From: DATAJX01 sp036261915 | Lineage (GTDB): Bacteria; Pseudomonadota; Alphaproteobacteria; UBA2136; UBA6156 | Reading direction: 5' to 3' | DNA length: 64,000 nucleotides | NCBI GenBank assembly: GCA_036261915.1 | Contig: DATAJX010000006.1 | Location: 62,001-126,000, forward strand | In this document: one piece after another, positions 41,199 through 50,560 of the stretch | Numbering within the stretch: the stretch's first letter is position 1 | Layout of the letters: each line of letters starts with the position of its first letter | The notes under the pieces: model-generated | Seen by the model: only the letters and a program-made list of their open reading frames with translations | Told to the model about the DNA's origin: nothing | Databases searched by the model: none | Translations under genes and position numbers: made by a program

Positions 41199-42823
41199 GG
41201 CTGCATATTATTCCGCAATTGCCACGGTTTGGGTACGTACCATTGCCAGCTGTTGTAGCCGATGCCCGCGGGTGCGGGCGCCACGCCCACGATGCGTTTT
41301 TGCACGGCCATCAATACTTCCGGCGCGTACAGGAACAGGTAGGGTTGCTCGTCGGCCAGGATAGCCTGGAACTGCCACAGCAGTTGCTGGCGTTTGGTCT
41401 GGTCGAACTCTTTGCGCGCGGCCACCATCAGGCGGTCGGCCTCGGGGTTGTTGTAGGAGATCATGTTGAATTCGGCCGGTGCGGTTTTACTGCTGTGCCA
41501 GATGTCGTAAGGGTCGGGCTCGGCGCTGAGCGACCAGCCCAGCATCACGGCCTCGAAATCGCGGTTGCGGATGGTGTTGGTGACGAACGTGCTCCACTCC
41601 TGCGCGCGGATGGTCATGCGCACACCGATGTCGGCAAAGCACTTTTGCAGCACCTGCACAGCCTTCATGCGCTGCTCGTTATTCTGGTTGGTGGTGACGG
41701 TGAAATCGAGCGCCTCGCCCCTGGCGTTGCGCAGGGTGCCCTTGGCATCGGGCGTATAGCCCGCCTGCTTCAGCAGTTCGCGCGCCTTGGCGGGGTCGAA
41801 CGGGTACGGCTTTAAATGGGGGTTGTAGGCCCACGTGCCCGGTTTGAACACGCCCGCCATGGGCTGTGCCTGCCCGAAGAACACAGCGTTGATCAGCCCT
41901 TCCCTATCGACTGCGTAGCTGAGCGCCTGCCGCACCAGCTTGTTTTGGAATTTGGGGTTTTTAAGGTTGAACCCGAGGAAGGTATAACCGTTGCCGAGGT
42001 AATGGATCTTTTGATACTGCCGCGTGAACCACGGTGCGTCGGTGAGTCTGCTGAAAGCCAGCGGCGACAGGCCGGCCAAGTCGAGGTTGCCGGCTTTAAG
42101 CTCCAGCCACTCGGCGCTGTCGTCGGGCAGAATGCGGTAGAACAGGTTGCTGATGTAGGGCGCCTCGGTGCTGCTCGGGTTGGCGGTGAGATACAGGTAT
42201 TGCCCGTGCTTCCATTGCGACAGTTTGTAACTGCCGCTGCCCATCGGCTTTTCACGCAGGGTGGTCTGGTTGAAGTCGGGCGTTTGGTCGATGACCTTTT
42301 TGGGCATGATGGCAAACCCGGCCCAGGTGGAAAGCGTGGTGACCAGCGGCTCGGCATAGTGCACGCGGAAGGTGTGCGCATCGGGCGTTTCGGCCTTGGT
42401 CACCAACAAATAATCGCCCGCGTGCGGCGTGCGGGTTTTGGGGTTGGTGATGGCCTGCAGGCTGGCCAGGCAATCGGCGCTGGTGAGCGGCGAACCGTCG
42501 GAGAATGTGAGGTTGGGCTTGAGCGTAAAGGTAAGCGTTTTGCCGCCGTCGGAGAACTCCCACTTTTCGGCCAACTGCGGAATGAGGTTGAGGTTGGCAT
42601 CATAGGTAACCAGGCTTTGGTAAATGTTCCCGGCAATTTCGGCGCCTACCACTTCACCCGCCAGCAGCGGCACCAGGTTGGCGGGGTCGCTGCCGATGGT
42701 GCTGATGGTGGTATCGCCCTTGGCGGGGGCTTCGGGCTGCTGGCTGTAATCGGGTAACTGCGCTTGTTGCTGGGGCTTGCAGGCCGCCAGCGCCAGCAAC
42801 GCAAAAAGGGCCCATCGCTTCAT
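41195..42823 (-). CDS. Peptide ABC transporter substrate-binding lipoprotein (family 5)
   Basis: A 542-residue protein with a lipoprotein signal (lipobox LAAC, Cys15) and the SBP_bac_5 fold: LAEKWEFSDGGKTLTFTLKP near the start and the C-terminal SYNNPEADRLM. It captures peptides or similar ligands in the periplasm for the two permeases. It overlaps the upstream CorC-like gene and the downstream permease by 4 bp each. Family members can also bind nickel or opines, so the ligand is not certain. Confidence 0.92.
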   Translation of the reverse strand: MKRWALFALLALAACKPQQQAQLPDYSQQPEAPAKGDTTISTIGSDPANLVPLLAGEVVGAEIAGNIYQSLVTYDANLNLIPQLAEKWEFSDGGKTLTFTLKPNLTFSDGSPLTSADCLASLQAITNPKTRTPHAGDYLLVTKAETPDAHTFRVHYAEPLVTTLSTWAGFAIMPKKVIDQTPDFNQTTLREKPMGSGSYKLSQWKHGQYLYLTANPSSTEAPYISNLFYRILPDDSAEWLELKAGNLDLAGLSPLAFSRLTDAPWFTRQYQKIHYLGNGYTFLGFNLKNPKFQNKLVRQALSYAVDREGLINAVFFGQAQPMAGVFKPGTWAYNPHLKPYPFDPAKARELLKQAGYTPDAKGTLRNARGEALDFTVTTNQNNEQRMKAVQVLQKCFADIGVRMTIRAQEWSTFVTNTIRNRDFEAVMLGWSLSAEPDPYDIWHSSKTAPAEFNMISYNNPEADRLMVAARKEFDQTKRQQLLWQFQAILADEQPYLFLYAPEVLMAVQKRIVGVAPAPAGIGYNSWQWYVPKPWQLRNNMQP

Positions 42824-44076
42824 TTGGTCGCCGGGGTGATCTTGATGGTTTCGATGCGGTGGCCGCGTTTGTACAGCACCGTCAACGTCAGGTTTTCAAG
42901 GTTCAGGCTTTCGCCCTGCGCGGGCAGGCGGCCAAACTCTTCCACCATTAACCCAGCAATGGTCACCGCCTCATCGACCGGCAACTGCCAGCCGTAGGCG
43001 CGGTTGAGGTCGATGACCGCGCTGCGTCCGGGAATGACCACACTGCCGTCGGCCGCAGGCACGGCGGTGACGGGGATGGTTTCGGTTTCGTGCGTGGCGT
43101 CACCGGTAATTTCTTCAAGGATATCTTCCAGCGTCATCAGGCCGCGCAGTTCGCCGTTGGGCCCGGTGACCAGCGCCATGTGGCGGGTTTTGTCTTTCGA
43201 AAATTCGAGCAGTTGCTGCCCCAGCCGGGTGGTTTCGGGCACTGTGTAGAGCGGGCGCAAAATATTTTTGAGGACGACATCGGATCGCTTGGCCACCTGC
43301 CCCAAGGCATTAAGGTAATCGCGGATGGCGAGGATGCCGATGAAGTTGGTGGGCTTGCCCTTGTACACCGGCAAGTGCGTGTGGTTGAGGTTGCCCAGTA
43401 TTTTGGGCAGTTGCGCGGGCGGGGTATCGACACTGAGCCCCACGATGGCGCTGGAATGGACCATTACGTCGGCCACCGTCATTTCGTCGAGGTTGAGTAC
43501 GGCGTCGAGCATGCGGAATTCGGTTTTATGGATGGTGCCGTATTCCAGCCCCAGGCTGATGGCGCCCCGCAGGTCGCCTTCGGTGAAGGAAGGCGTTTTT
43601 TCGGAGTGCAGGCGCAACATTTTAAGGATACCCACGTTGATGCCGCGCAAGGCCAGTGTCAGCGGCATGAGCACCTTGTAAAGCACCAGGATGGGGCGGG
43701 CAAAGCGCAGGGCGATGGCCTCGGGGAAACGCGTGCCGAGCGACTTGGGCAGCACCTCGGTGAAGATACAAGTGGCCACGGCCATGATGACGGTGGCATA
43801 AGCCACGCCAGCTTCGCCGAACATTTTGACCAGCATGGCGGTAGTGAGCGCCGAGCTGAGGATCATGATGGTGTTGAGCACCAGCACCAGCGTGGCCAAC
43901 AGCATATCGGGCTGCTTGAGCAGGTCGAGCACGATGCGGGCGCGCTTGCTGCCGTCGCGCGCCTGCTGGTGCAGGCGGGCGCGGCTGGCGTATAAAAACG
44001 CCACTTCGATGGCGCAGAACACACCCACCAGAATGAGCAGAAACACAACGACGATGAGGACGACTAAACCATTCAT
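42820..44076 (-). CDS. CNNM/CorC-type membrane protein with CBS domains
   Basis: A 418-residue protein: an N-terminal DUF21 membrane domain (about 1-190, four hydrophobic segments), a pair of CBS domains (about 205-320, with MTLEDILEEITGD close after) and a C-terminal CorC_HlyC transporter-associated domain (about 335-418). This is the CorB/CNNM type linked to magnesium or cobalt homeostasis. Its end overlaps the binding-protein gene by 4 bp, so it is co-translated with the peptide transporter genes, an unusual partner. Confidence 0.9.
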   Translation of the reverse strand: MNGLVVLIVVVFLLILVGVFCAIEVAFLYASRARLHQQARDGSKRARIVLDLLKQPDMLLATLVLVLNTIMILSSALTTAMLVKMFGEAGVAYATVIMAVATCIFTEVLPKSLGTRFPEAIALRFARPILVLYKVLMPLTLALRGINVGILKMLRLHSEKTPSFTEGDLRGAISLGLEYGTIHKTEFRMLDAVLNLDEMTVADVMVHSSAIVGLSVDTPPAQLPKILGNLNHTHLPVYKGKPTNFIGILAIRDYLNALGQVAKRSDVVLKNILRPLYTVPETTRLGQQLLEFSKDKTRHMALVTGPNGELRGLMTLEDILEEITGDATHETETIPVTAVPAADGSVVIPGRSAVIDLNRAYGWQLPVDEAVTIAGLMVEEFGRLPAQGESLNLENLTLTVLYKRGHRIETIKITPATK

Positions 44077-44078
44077 GG

Positions 44079-44534
44079 TTACGCGATGGTAACCTTTTTA
44101 ACGTTGGCTGGCGCGGGCGCGGCCTTGGCTTTAGGCACGCCATTGATGTGCCGCATGCTGGGCGGAATGAGGTTGTTGTCGGCCAGCCATTGCAGGCATT
44201 CCTCTTTCAGCCGCTCGCGCAACCAGCCGCCCAGCGTGCTGGGGCCAAACACCAGCGGCAGCAGGCTTTGCAGGATGGTTGTGGTTTTAACCAGTTGCCC
44301 CAGTTCGGCGCGCTCGGCCGGCGGCAGGCGGAAGTATTCGTCGTGCGCATCGAGGTGGGCCAGCCAGGTGACGGGTAATACAGGCAGGATAAACCGATGG
44401 GCATCGTCCACCTCGGGCAGCGTGGCGCTGAGCGTGCCGGTGCGGGTTTCGAGGTGCTGCGGGGTTTCGGCCAGTTGCGCGGCGATAAGGTCGTCGATAT
44501 CGAATTTATGATCGTACAGATAGGGCGAAAACAT
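44079..44534 (-). CDS. Hypothetical protein, 151 residues
   Basis: A soluble, mostly helical protein with an Ala/Pro/Lys-rich C-terminal tail (PKAKAAPAPANVKK). It has no signal peptide. Its stop is two bases before the start of the CorC-like gene, so it is probably the first gene of the CorC-peptide transporter operon. I recognise no family. Confidence 0.6.
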   Translation of the reverse strand: MFSPYLYDHKFDIDDLIAAQLAETPQHLETRTGTLSATLPEVDDAHRFILPVLPVTWLAHLDAHDEYFRLPPAERAELGQLVKTTTILQSLLPLVFGPSTLGGWLRERLKEECLQWLADNNLIPPSMRHINGVPKAKAAPAPANVKKVTIA

Positions 44535-44993
44535 GGCTCGGGCGGCTTGGCTTTGGCTGGTTTTATGTTTAGGTTGCTTGGCAACAACCTATCACATTCC
44601 GTTTACGGAGGCTTGCATGAATACGCTCAACCATTTGAGCCACGCCGAAACCTTTGTGCTGTGCTGCCAGATGTACGTTGTGGCAACCGCGATGGGTGCG
44701 GCGGTAGGCATGGCTTGCGGTAAAAGCGCCATGTCGTTTTCCACCCTGCCCTGGTTTTTGCTGTGCCTGGCCATAATGGCGATGCCGGTCATGCTGATGC
44801 TGGCGGTACTGTATGGGGCCGGGTTTTTCAGCAGTTTTGAAAACTTCGAGTGGCTCCATAAAACGCAACTGCTGCTGTGCATGCTGACCCTTTACACGCT
44901 GGCGATGTGCGTCATCTCATTCATCGTACTGGGTGACCTTATCGCCCTTTACGGTACGCAACCCCGCCCGCCCAAGGGCGGCTTGCCCCTGCC

Positions 44994-45026
44994 CTTAAAA
45001 ATCAACGGCCCCAAGGGGGCCGTTGT
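44994..45026 (-). terminator. Terminator of recA
   Basis: Perfect 10-bp stem (45003-45012 with 45016-45025, 3-base loop) followed on the minus strand by five T. It is 16 bp past the recA stop and lies inside the overlapping plus-strand frame. Confidence 0.85.
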
Positions 45027-45041
45027 TGTTTGGTGTAACGC

Positions 45042-46118
<1,077 letters not shown>

Positions 46119-46312
46119 TTTATTCTCTTTCGTTGCTCGTTTTTGATTTGTGTTACTGAATTCAAGTTATCACCCCTGCCCCCACCCCGCAAGCAAATAA
46201 AACGCAAAGGTTGCCCATATTCCAAACACACCCGCAAAAGCCTTTGGATTGCATGGACATTTTGCTGCTGCCGGGGTACATCCGGCCACCCCGATCTCGC
46301 ATGGAGGCTTCC

Positions 46313-46549
46313 ATGAAGACCATTTACTACGTGTTGCGGAATACTTACGGAAAAGGCCTCGACAAGGACGGCCATCCCACTCAATGGCTGCAACGGCGGC
46401 AACAGGTTGGCCCGTTTGTTTTTGCCGATGAGGCTGAAAACTATCGCCAAGGCCTAACCTGCCAGGACACGGCCGTGCTGTACCAGACCACCGAGGTAAA
46501 AGAGTTGCCGCTTTACGAAACGGCTGCCGAATGCAAACTGCTGCCCTGA
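46313..46549 (+). CDS. Hypothetical protein, 78 residues
   Basis: GGAGG at 46303-46307 places the start at the ATG at 46313. The product is a small mixed alpha/beta soluble protein with many Gln, Tyr and Lys; the run GPFVFADEAENYR suggests a compact fold. No family is recognised. A strong terminator starts at its stop. It is divergent from recA by about 195 bp, which must hold both promoters. Confidence 0.6.
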   Translation: MKTIYYVLRNTYGKGLDKDGHPTQWLQRRQQVGPFVFADEAENYRQGLTCQDTAVLYQTTEVKELPLYETAAECKLLP

Positions 46550-46578
46550 AAAAAGCCCCACCTTGCGTGGGGCTTTTT
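46550..46578. terminator. Bidirectional terminator
   Basis: An 11-bp stem (46551-46561 with 46567-46577, 5-base loop) with A and T runs at its ends. Shared by the 78-residue gene and the convergent transglutaminase-like gene. Confidence 0.88.
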
Positions 46579-46580
46579 GT

Positions 46581-47513
46581 TTAAAAGGGGATTTCCTGGT
46601 AGCTGAATTTGCCGTTGTTCAGCGCATCAAGCGCCCGGCCCGCCACCTCGCCCAGATTCATGAAATCAGGCCCGGTAGGGTCGGCCAGCACAAACACGTC
46701 GCCACCCAGCCGCAGGGCATAGTCGGCGCTGCCCTGCGGCAGGCCGATGCCCACAAAGGCATGCTCGGGCACATACACCATGGTCAGCTTAAGGGTGGGG
46801 AACATGGCGCGCAGGGTGGCGGCCAGCGCCACGCTTTTGCTATCGCAGTCGCCCTTGTTTCCGGAAAGGATGGTGTACGGCGTTTCGAACCCCGCACCGT
46901 TGCTGGTGTAGCGGTTTTCCAGCTGGTCGTAGGGGATGCTCTGCAAAAAGTGCATCACATAGTTAATGGTGGCACGCTGGTCGGCGTTGGGGCCGAGCGC
47001 GGCGCTCATAGCCTGCGCCACCGGGGCCATGGCCGGTACGTAGCGTTTGGCGATGCGGCGATGGTCGGGCATGATGTGCGTATCATCGATGCGGCTGTAA
47101 AAACGGCTGGCCACATAATCTTCAAGCGCCTGGTCGCGCACCACTTTCAGGTTATCGGCAATCTGCTGCATTTGCGGGGCTTCCACACCGCGGGCCCGGA
47201 TATCGTAACCGCCGATCTTGCGCGCCACTTCCACTTCGGCCCCGTTGGGCACGCTTAAGGTTTTGGCTTTGCTTTGCACGGCGTTGAACGCCACGGTTTG
47301 TGCGGCGGTGTTATCGAACGGCTGGAACTCGCTTTCAGCCTGCGCAATGTCGGCCAGCGAAAGCCCGAACCTGAGCGCATGGTCGCCATCGGGGTCGCGC
47401 CATTTATATTCAAACAGGCGGGCGTTGCCCACGTCTTTGCTGTTGAAATACGTCTGCTGGGCCCACGCGGGCAGGCTGATAAGAACCAATGCGAATACGG
47501 GCATCCAGCGCAT
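46581..47513 (-). CDS. Exported transglutaminase-like cysteine-protease-fold protein
   Basis: A 310-residue protein if started at the ATG at 47513, which begins a signal peptide (about 1-18, ending LPAWA). The triad of the transglutaminase-like fold is visible: Cys223 in GNKGDCDSKSVAL, His251 in VPEHAFVGI and Asp278 in VLADPTGPD, with the usual spacing. Such proteins are often periplasmic proteases or protein-modifying enzymes. The remainder is unlike any family I know. The frame is open far upstream but that part is a shadow. Substrate unknown. Confidence 0.65.
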   Translation of the reverse strand: MRWMPVFALVLISLPAWAQQTYFNSKDVGNARLFEYKWRDPDGDHALRFGLSLADIAQAESEFQPFDNTAAQTVAFNAVQSKAKTLSVPNGAEVEVARKIGGYDIRARGVEAPQMQQIADNLKVVRDQALEDYVASRFYSRIDDTHIMPDHRRIAKRYVPAMAPVAQAMSAALGPNADQRATINYVMHFLQSIPYDQLENRYTSNGAGFETPYTILSGNKGDCDSKSVALAATLRAMFPTLKLTMVYVPEHAFVGIGLPQGSADYALRLGGDVFVLADPTGPDFMNLGEVAGRALDALNNGKFSYQEIPF

Positions 47514-47559
47514 GCTTCTATATGGAGGGGCGCATAAGCGGTTTTCAACACCGGCATAC

Positions 47560-47587
47560 AAAAACCCCCGGGATTGCTCCCAGGGGT
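47560..47587 (-). terminator. Terminator downstream of the small membrane gene
   Basis: A 10-bp stem with one mismatch (47564-47573 with 47578-47587, loop of four), followed on the minus strand by four T and then GTA. It lies about 15 bp past the stop of the 54-residue gene. Confidence 0.7.
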
Positions 47588-47602
47588 GTAACCTTGCAAG
47601 CC

Positions 47603-47767
47603 TTAGCGGATGGTACCGCCAATGCTGGCATGATTGATGCGTGTTGCGAGGCCGTTGAGCGCCACGTAATCGGCGGCAATAAAGCACACCCCGATAAACG
47701 CGATAACAGCCACAATGCCGCCTGCCAACCTTAGCGCAGGGCGCCGCAGCTCCAGTACTTTCTGCAC
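47603..47767 (-). CDS. Small membrane protein with GTG start, 54 residues
   Basis: The chosen start is GTG at 47767-47765, because GGAGAAG lies just upstream (47771-47777) and upstream in-frame sequence does not look coding. The product has a basic N-terminus (LELRRPALRL) and one long transmembrane helix (about 14-36, ending AADYVAL). I recognise no family. Terminators flank it. Confidence 0.45.
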   Translation of the reverse strand: MQKVLELRRPALRLAGGIVAVIAFIGVCFIAADYVALNGLATRINHASIGGTIR

Positions 47768-47863
47768 GTTCTTCTCCACACACCACAACAGGCCGAAACC
47801 TGTTTTTTGTAAAATGTTCAGATGCAAAGGCCGGGGCCTTGGGGCGCAGGATAGGCCAACCGC

Positions 47864-47909
47864 AAAAACAAGCAACCCCCGCCTGCACCATGCGGTGCAA
47901 ACGGGGGTT
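47864..47909 (-). terminator. Terminator downstream of the 77-residue gene
   Basis: A hairpin with an outer 8-bp stem (47874-47881 with 47902-47909) and an inner 6-bp stem (TGCACC/GGTGCA), followed on the minus strand by T-rich sequence. It lies about 20 bp past the stop of the 77-residue gene. Confidence 0.75.
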
Positions 47910-47930
47910 AACCTGTTACGCTAACAAGCC

Positions 47931-48164
47931 TTAAGCCGGCAGGGGCCTAAAGGCAGGGTCGGTAACTTCGCGCGGCGGGCCGAGCAGCATTTTGCAAAGC
48001 CCGATACCCAGCAGCAAAAGGACGCAAGCCACCATAGCCTGACCGCTTGAGTTGAGGCTTTGCAGCCAAAGTTCCAGCCCACTTGGCGGAAGGCAGCGAG
48101 CCTGACCGTAGGCACCATATAACGGAACATTGGGGCATAAACCCGCCAACGCAGACGCATACAT
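47931..48164 (-). CDS. Hypothetical single-span membrane protein, 77 residues
   Basis: GGAG is placed nine bases before the ATG at 48164. The product has an N-terminal polar half with three Cys and one strong transmembrane helix (about 43-60, MVACVLLLLGIGLC), followed by a short tail rich in Pro. I recognise no family. It is one of several small membrane or exported proteins clustered on the minus strand here. Confidence 0.55.
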   Translation of the reverse strand: MYASALAGLCPNVPLYGAYGQARCLPPSGLELWLQSLNSSGQAMVACVLLLLGIGLCKMLLGPPREVTDPAFRPLPA

Positions 48165-48266
48165 GTAAAACGCTCCAGATCATTAACGACACAGGCGAAG
48201 TAGGCCAAATACGCGGCCTTTTCAACCCCTTATTTACGTGCTCAGGGCTGGCCGCTGCCGTCCAAC

Positions 48267-49028
48267 CTACGGCTGGCCACTTCCCATCAGGGCGTCTTCC
48301 AGCAGTTTCACCTGCTGGCCCAGCGGCAAACTGCTGTACTGGGTCAGGAATTTTTTGCGTTCGTCGGGCCCGAACTGGCGCAGCATCAGGTCAAGGCGGG
48401 CCTGCTCATCCACCGGCTCGGCAGCCGGCGGCAGGTCAATTTTGGCCACGCCGGTACGGGCCAGTTCCTTCAACTGCCACTCGCCGTTGGGGCCGTTGAA
48501 GTGGATAGGCAACCCGGCGGCCTGGCCATGGGCCGGTTCGGCCACCAGCCGGTCGCACGCCGGGGCGGCCTTGCCCGCGTTAAGCCATGCTACAGCGGTT
48601 AAAATGCGCCATATGTCGGCCACATTCAGCCCGGCCTGCACGCCCGCGCCAGGGCTGGCATACAGCGGGCCGCAGTCTTCCTGCACGCCGTTGTCAGTCA
48701 CTTTCAGGTCATAGCGGTAGCTGGGCTGATCCTGCCATTTTTCCCACGCAGCGCCCTTGGCCAGCGTGGCGCTAACCCCCACCGCCGTGCCGGTGGGCAC
48801 GCTGATCCATTTGGGAATATCCGGGTGCTGGTAGTACACCACGCCATTGCTGGGGCGGTACAGCACCAGGCCCGGGTATGGCAGGCCGTCCACCTGAATG
48901 GTGCCGGCATTGTCGCGCTCGAAGGTCACCGGCGAACCCGCCGCGTCGTATGTCAGGCGCAAAGCCTCAACAGCGTGCGCCGGGCTTGCAAAAACCCCTG
49001 CCAGCACAACCGCGTAACGCCAATTCAT
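48267..49028 (-). CDS. Exported hypothetical protein, 253 residues
   Basis: The ATG at 49028 begins a signal peptide (about 1-20, ending SPAHA). The mature part is probably beta-rich at first (LRLTYDAAGSPVTFERDNAG), then helical. Four Cys are absent except two (about 120 and 162), which could form a disulfide. No catalytic motif or family is recognised. It is divergent from efp by 85 bp. Confidence 0.6.
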   Translation of the reverse strand: MNWRYAVVLAGVFASPAHAVEALRLTYDAAGSPVTFERDNAGTIQVDGLPYPGLVLYRPSNGVVYYQHPDIPKWISVPTGTAVGVSATLAKGAAWEKWQDQPSYRYDLKVTDNGVQEDCGPLYASPGAGVQAGLNVADIWRILTAVAWLNAGKAAPACDRLVAEPAHGQAAGLPIHFNGPNGEWQLKELARTGVAKIDLPPAAEPVDEQARLDLMLRQFGPDERKKFLTQYSSLPLGQQVKLLEDALMGSGQP

Positions 49029-49112
49029 CAACTGCACTCTAAAGCATTGATTTTGCCTCGGCAATCGGCTAGAAGCGCCCATTAGCAATTGGTAAGCAAA
49101 AGGTAAGTTCCC

Positions 49113-49676
49113 ATGAAAATCCACGGTGTAGACATTCGCCCGGGCATGCTGCTCGAATATAACGGCAAGCTCTGGAAAGCCCTGAAAACCCAGCATACCC
49201 AGCCCGGCAAAGGCGGCGCCTTCATGCAGGTGGAAATGAAATGCGTTACCGACGGCACCAAGCTGAACGAGCGTTTCCGCAGCTCCGACACGGTCGAAAA
49301 GGCCAGCCTCGAGGTCAAAAAGATGCAGTACCTGTACCCCGAGGGCGAAAATCTGACCTTCATGGACACCACCAGCTACGAGCAGGTGAGTATGGACAAG
49401 GAAATGCTGGGCGACCAGTTGCCCTGGCTGCAGGAGAACATGAACGTCGACGTCGAATTTTACGGCGAACAGGCCATCGGCGTGGCCCTGCCCGCCAAGA
49501 TCACCATGGAAGTGGTCGAGGCCGATGCCGTGGTGAAGGGCCAGACCGCCAGCAGCAGCTACAAGCCCGCCAAGGTGGCCGGTGGCGTGACCGTGCTGGT
49601 GCCGCCCTACATCACCGTGGGCGAAAGCATTGTCATTAATACGGTAGACGGCACCTTTGCCGGTCGCGCACAGTAA
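49113..49676 (+). CDS. efp: Elongation factor P
   Basis: A 187-residue three-domain factor that rescues ribosomes stalled at poly-proline. The KOW-like N-domain has the loop TQPGKGGAF with Lys33, the residue that is modified in many bacteria. The following domains are complete (TSYEQVSMDKEMLGDQ, AGGVTVLVPPYI). The modifying enzymes EpmA/EpmB or others are not in the window. Its TAA overlaps the next ATG by one base (TAATG), so the following gene is translationally coupled. Confidence 0.96.
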   Translation: MKIHGVDIRPGMLLEYNGKLWKALKTQHTQPGKGGAFMQVEMKCVTDGTKLNERFRSSDTVEKASLEVKKMQYLYPEGENLTFMDTTSYEQVSMDKEMLGDQLPWLQENMNVDVEFYGEQAIGVALPAKITMEVVEADAVVKGQTASSSYKPAKVAGGVTVLVPPYITVGESIVINTVDGTFAGRAQ

Positions 49677-50443
49677 TGGCCAAGGGTACCATTACCGTTA
49701 ACCCCAAGCTGGCGCTGATGCGCAAGCTGTGTGCCAAGGTGGCCCCGGCCTTCCGCCGCCAGTTCGGCGAAATGGCTCGCATCCAGGCCAACCCGGTGCA
49801 CGGCCCCAAGCTGTTCGATGACACCCGCAACGGTATCATCTCCATTTTGAAGGAAGAACTTTCGGCCACCGGCACCCCGCTGGTGATCGATGCCGAAAAG
49901 GTAACGTTGCCCGAAACCTGCTGGTTGATCGAGCCGCTAGCTGGCCGCCGCAATTTTCTGCACGCCCGCCAGCCGGTGAGCGTGCACTTTGCCTATATTG
50001 AAAACGGCAGCGTGCTGATGGGCGGCGTGTTCTTCCCCGCCGAAGATTTACTGGTGCACGTAGCACCCGGCGCCGGCGTGATGGGCCCCGACCGCTTGCG
50101 CGTGGCGGGTCGCGCCGATGTGGCCCACACCATGGCCATGCTGCCATGGAAAACCGCCGACGTAGTGGCCATGAAACTGATGGAAAAACTCGATGCGGTT
50201 GAAGCCCATACCCGCAAAACCGGCCACACGCTGTTCGACGTGATCGAAGTGGCGGCAGGCCGTGCCGACGTGAGCATCGCCACCCGCACCACCCCGCTGG
50301 AAGCCCTGCTGGCCAACCTGCTGCTGGCTGAATCGGCCGGCGTGGCCACCGATATGCAAGGGGCGCCGCTTTCCACCGAAAGCACCGGCATTGTGGCGGG
50401 CAACCTGAAGACCCAGGCCAAATTCCTCGACCTCATCAAATAA
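49676..50443 (+). CDS. Inositol-monophosphatase-family pseudoenzyme coupled to efp
   Basis: A 255-residue protein aligning along its length with SuhB/IMPase. In E. coli SuhB the metal site is WVIDPLDGTTNF; here it reads WLIEPLAGRRNF (EPLAG at 86-90), so two metal-binding Asp are changed. The C-terminal WD and EAGG motifs of IMPases are also changed (LEALLAN, ESAG), while structural motifs such as VAAGRAD and GIVAGN remain. It therefore cannot be an ordinary Mg-dependent phosphatase. SuhB also has a non-enzymatic role in ribosomal RNA transcription, so a regulatory or structural role next to efp is possible. The gene starts on the last base of efp. Confidence 0.8.
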   Translation: MAKGTITVNPKLALMRKLCAKVAPAFRRQFGEMARIQANPVHGPKLFDDTRNGIISILKEELSATGTPLVIDAEKVTLPETCWLIEPLAGRRNFLHARQPVSVHFAYIENGSVLMGGVFFPAEDLLVHVAPGAGVMGPDRLRVAGRADVAHTMAMLPWKTADVVAMKLMEKLDAVEAHTRKTGHTLFDVIEVAAGRADVSIATRTTPLEALLANLLLAESAGVATDMQGAPLSTESTGIVAGNLKTQAKFLDLIK

Positions 50444-50445
50444 AA

Positions 50446-50474
50446 AAGCGGCCCTCAGGCCGCTTAATTTTTTG
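50446..50474. terminator. Bidirectional terminator between the IMPase-like gene and the tRNA
   Basis: Perfect 8-bp stem (50446-50453 with 50458-50465, 4-base loop), six T to the right and an A-run to the left. It ends the efp operon and, in reverse, the tRNA transcript. Confidence 0.85.
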
Positions 50475-50548
50475 GTGCCCGTGACTGGATTCGAACCAGT
50501 ACTGGAAGGATTTTAAGTCCTCTGTCTCTACCGTTGGACTACACGGGC
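50473..50548 (-). tRNA. tRNA with UAA anticodon, class I (short variable loop)
   Basis: A complete 76-base cloverleaf with encoded CCA: a 7-bp acceptor stem (GCCCGTG/CACGGGC), an imperfect 3-bp D stem (GTC/GAC), a 5-bp anticodon stem, the loop CTTAAAA with anticodon TAA (RNA UAA, reads UUA) and a 5-bp T stem with TTCGAAT. The discriminator is A73. UUA is a leucine codon, and bacterial tRNA-Leu normally has a long variable arm, but this one has only five bases. The tRNA is clear; the amino acid it carries is not. It is 12 bp downstream of the CinA-type gene on the same strand. Confidence 0.88.
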
Positions 50549-50560
50549 ATGGCGCCGGTT

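Noticed and set aside
46120..46200. SOS box upstream of recA
   Set aside because: I searched the roughly 60 bp before the start for an alphaproteobacterial GTTC-N7-GTTC type box and did not find one; absence by eye is not proof.
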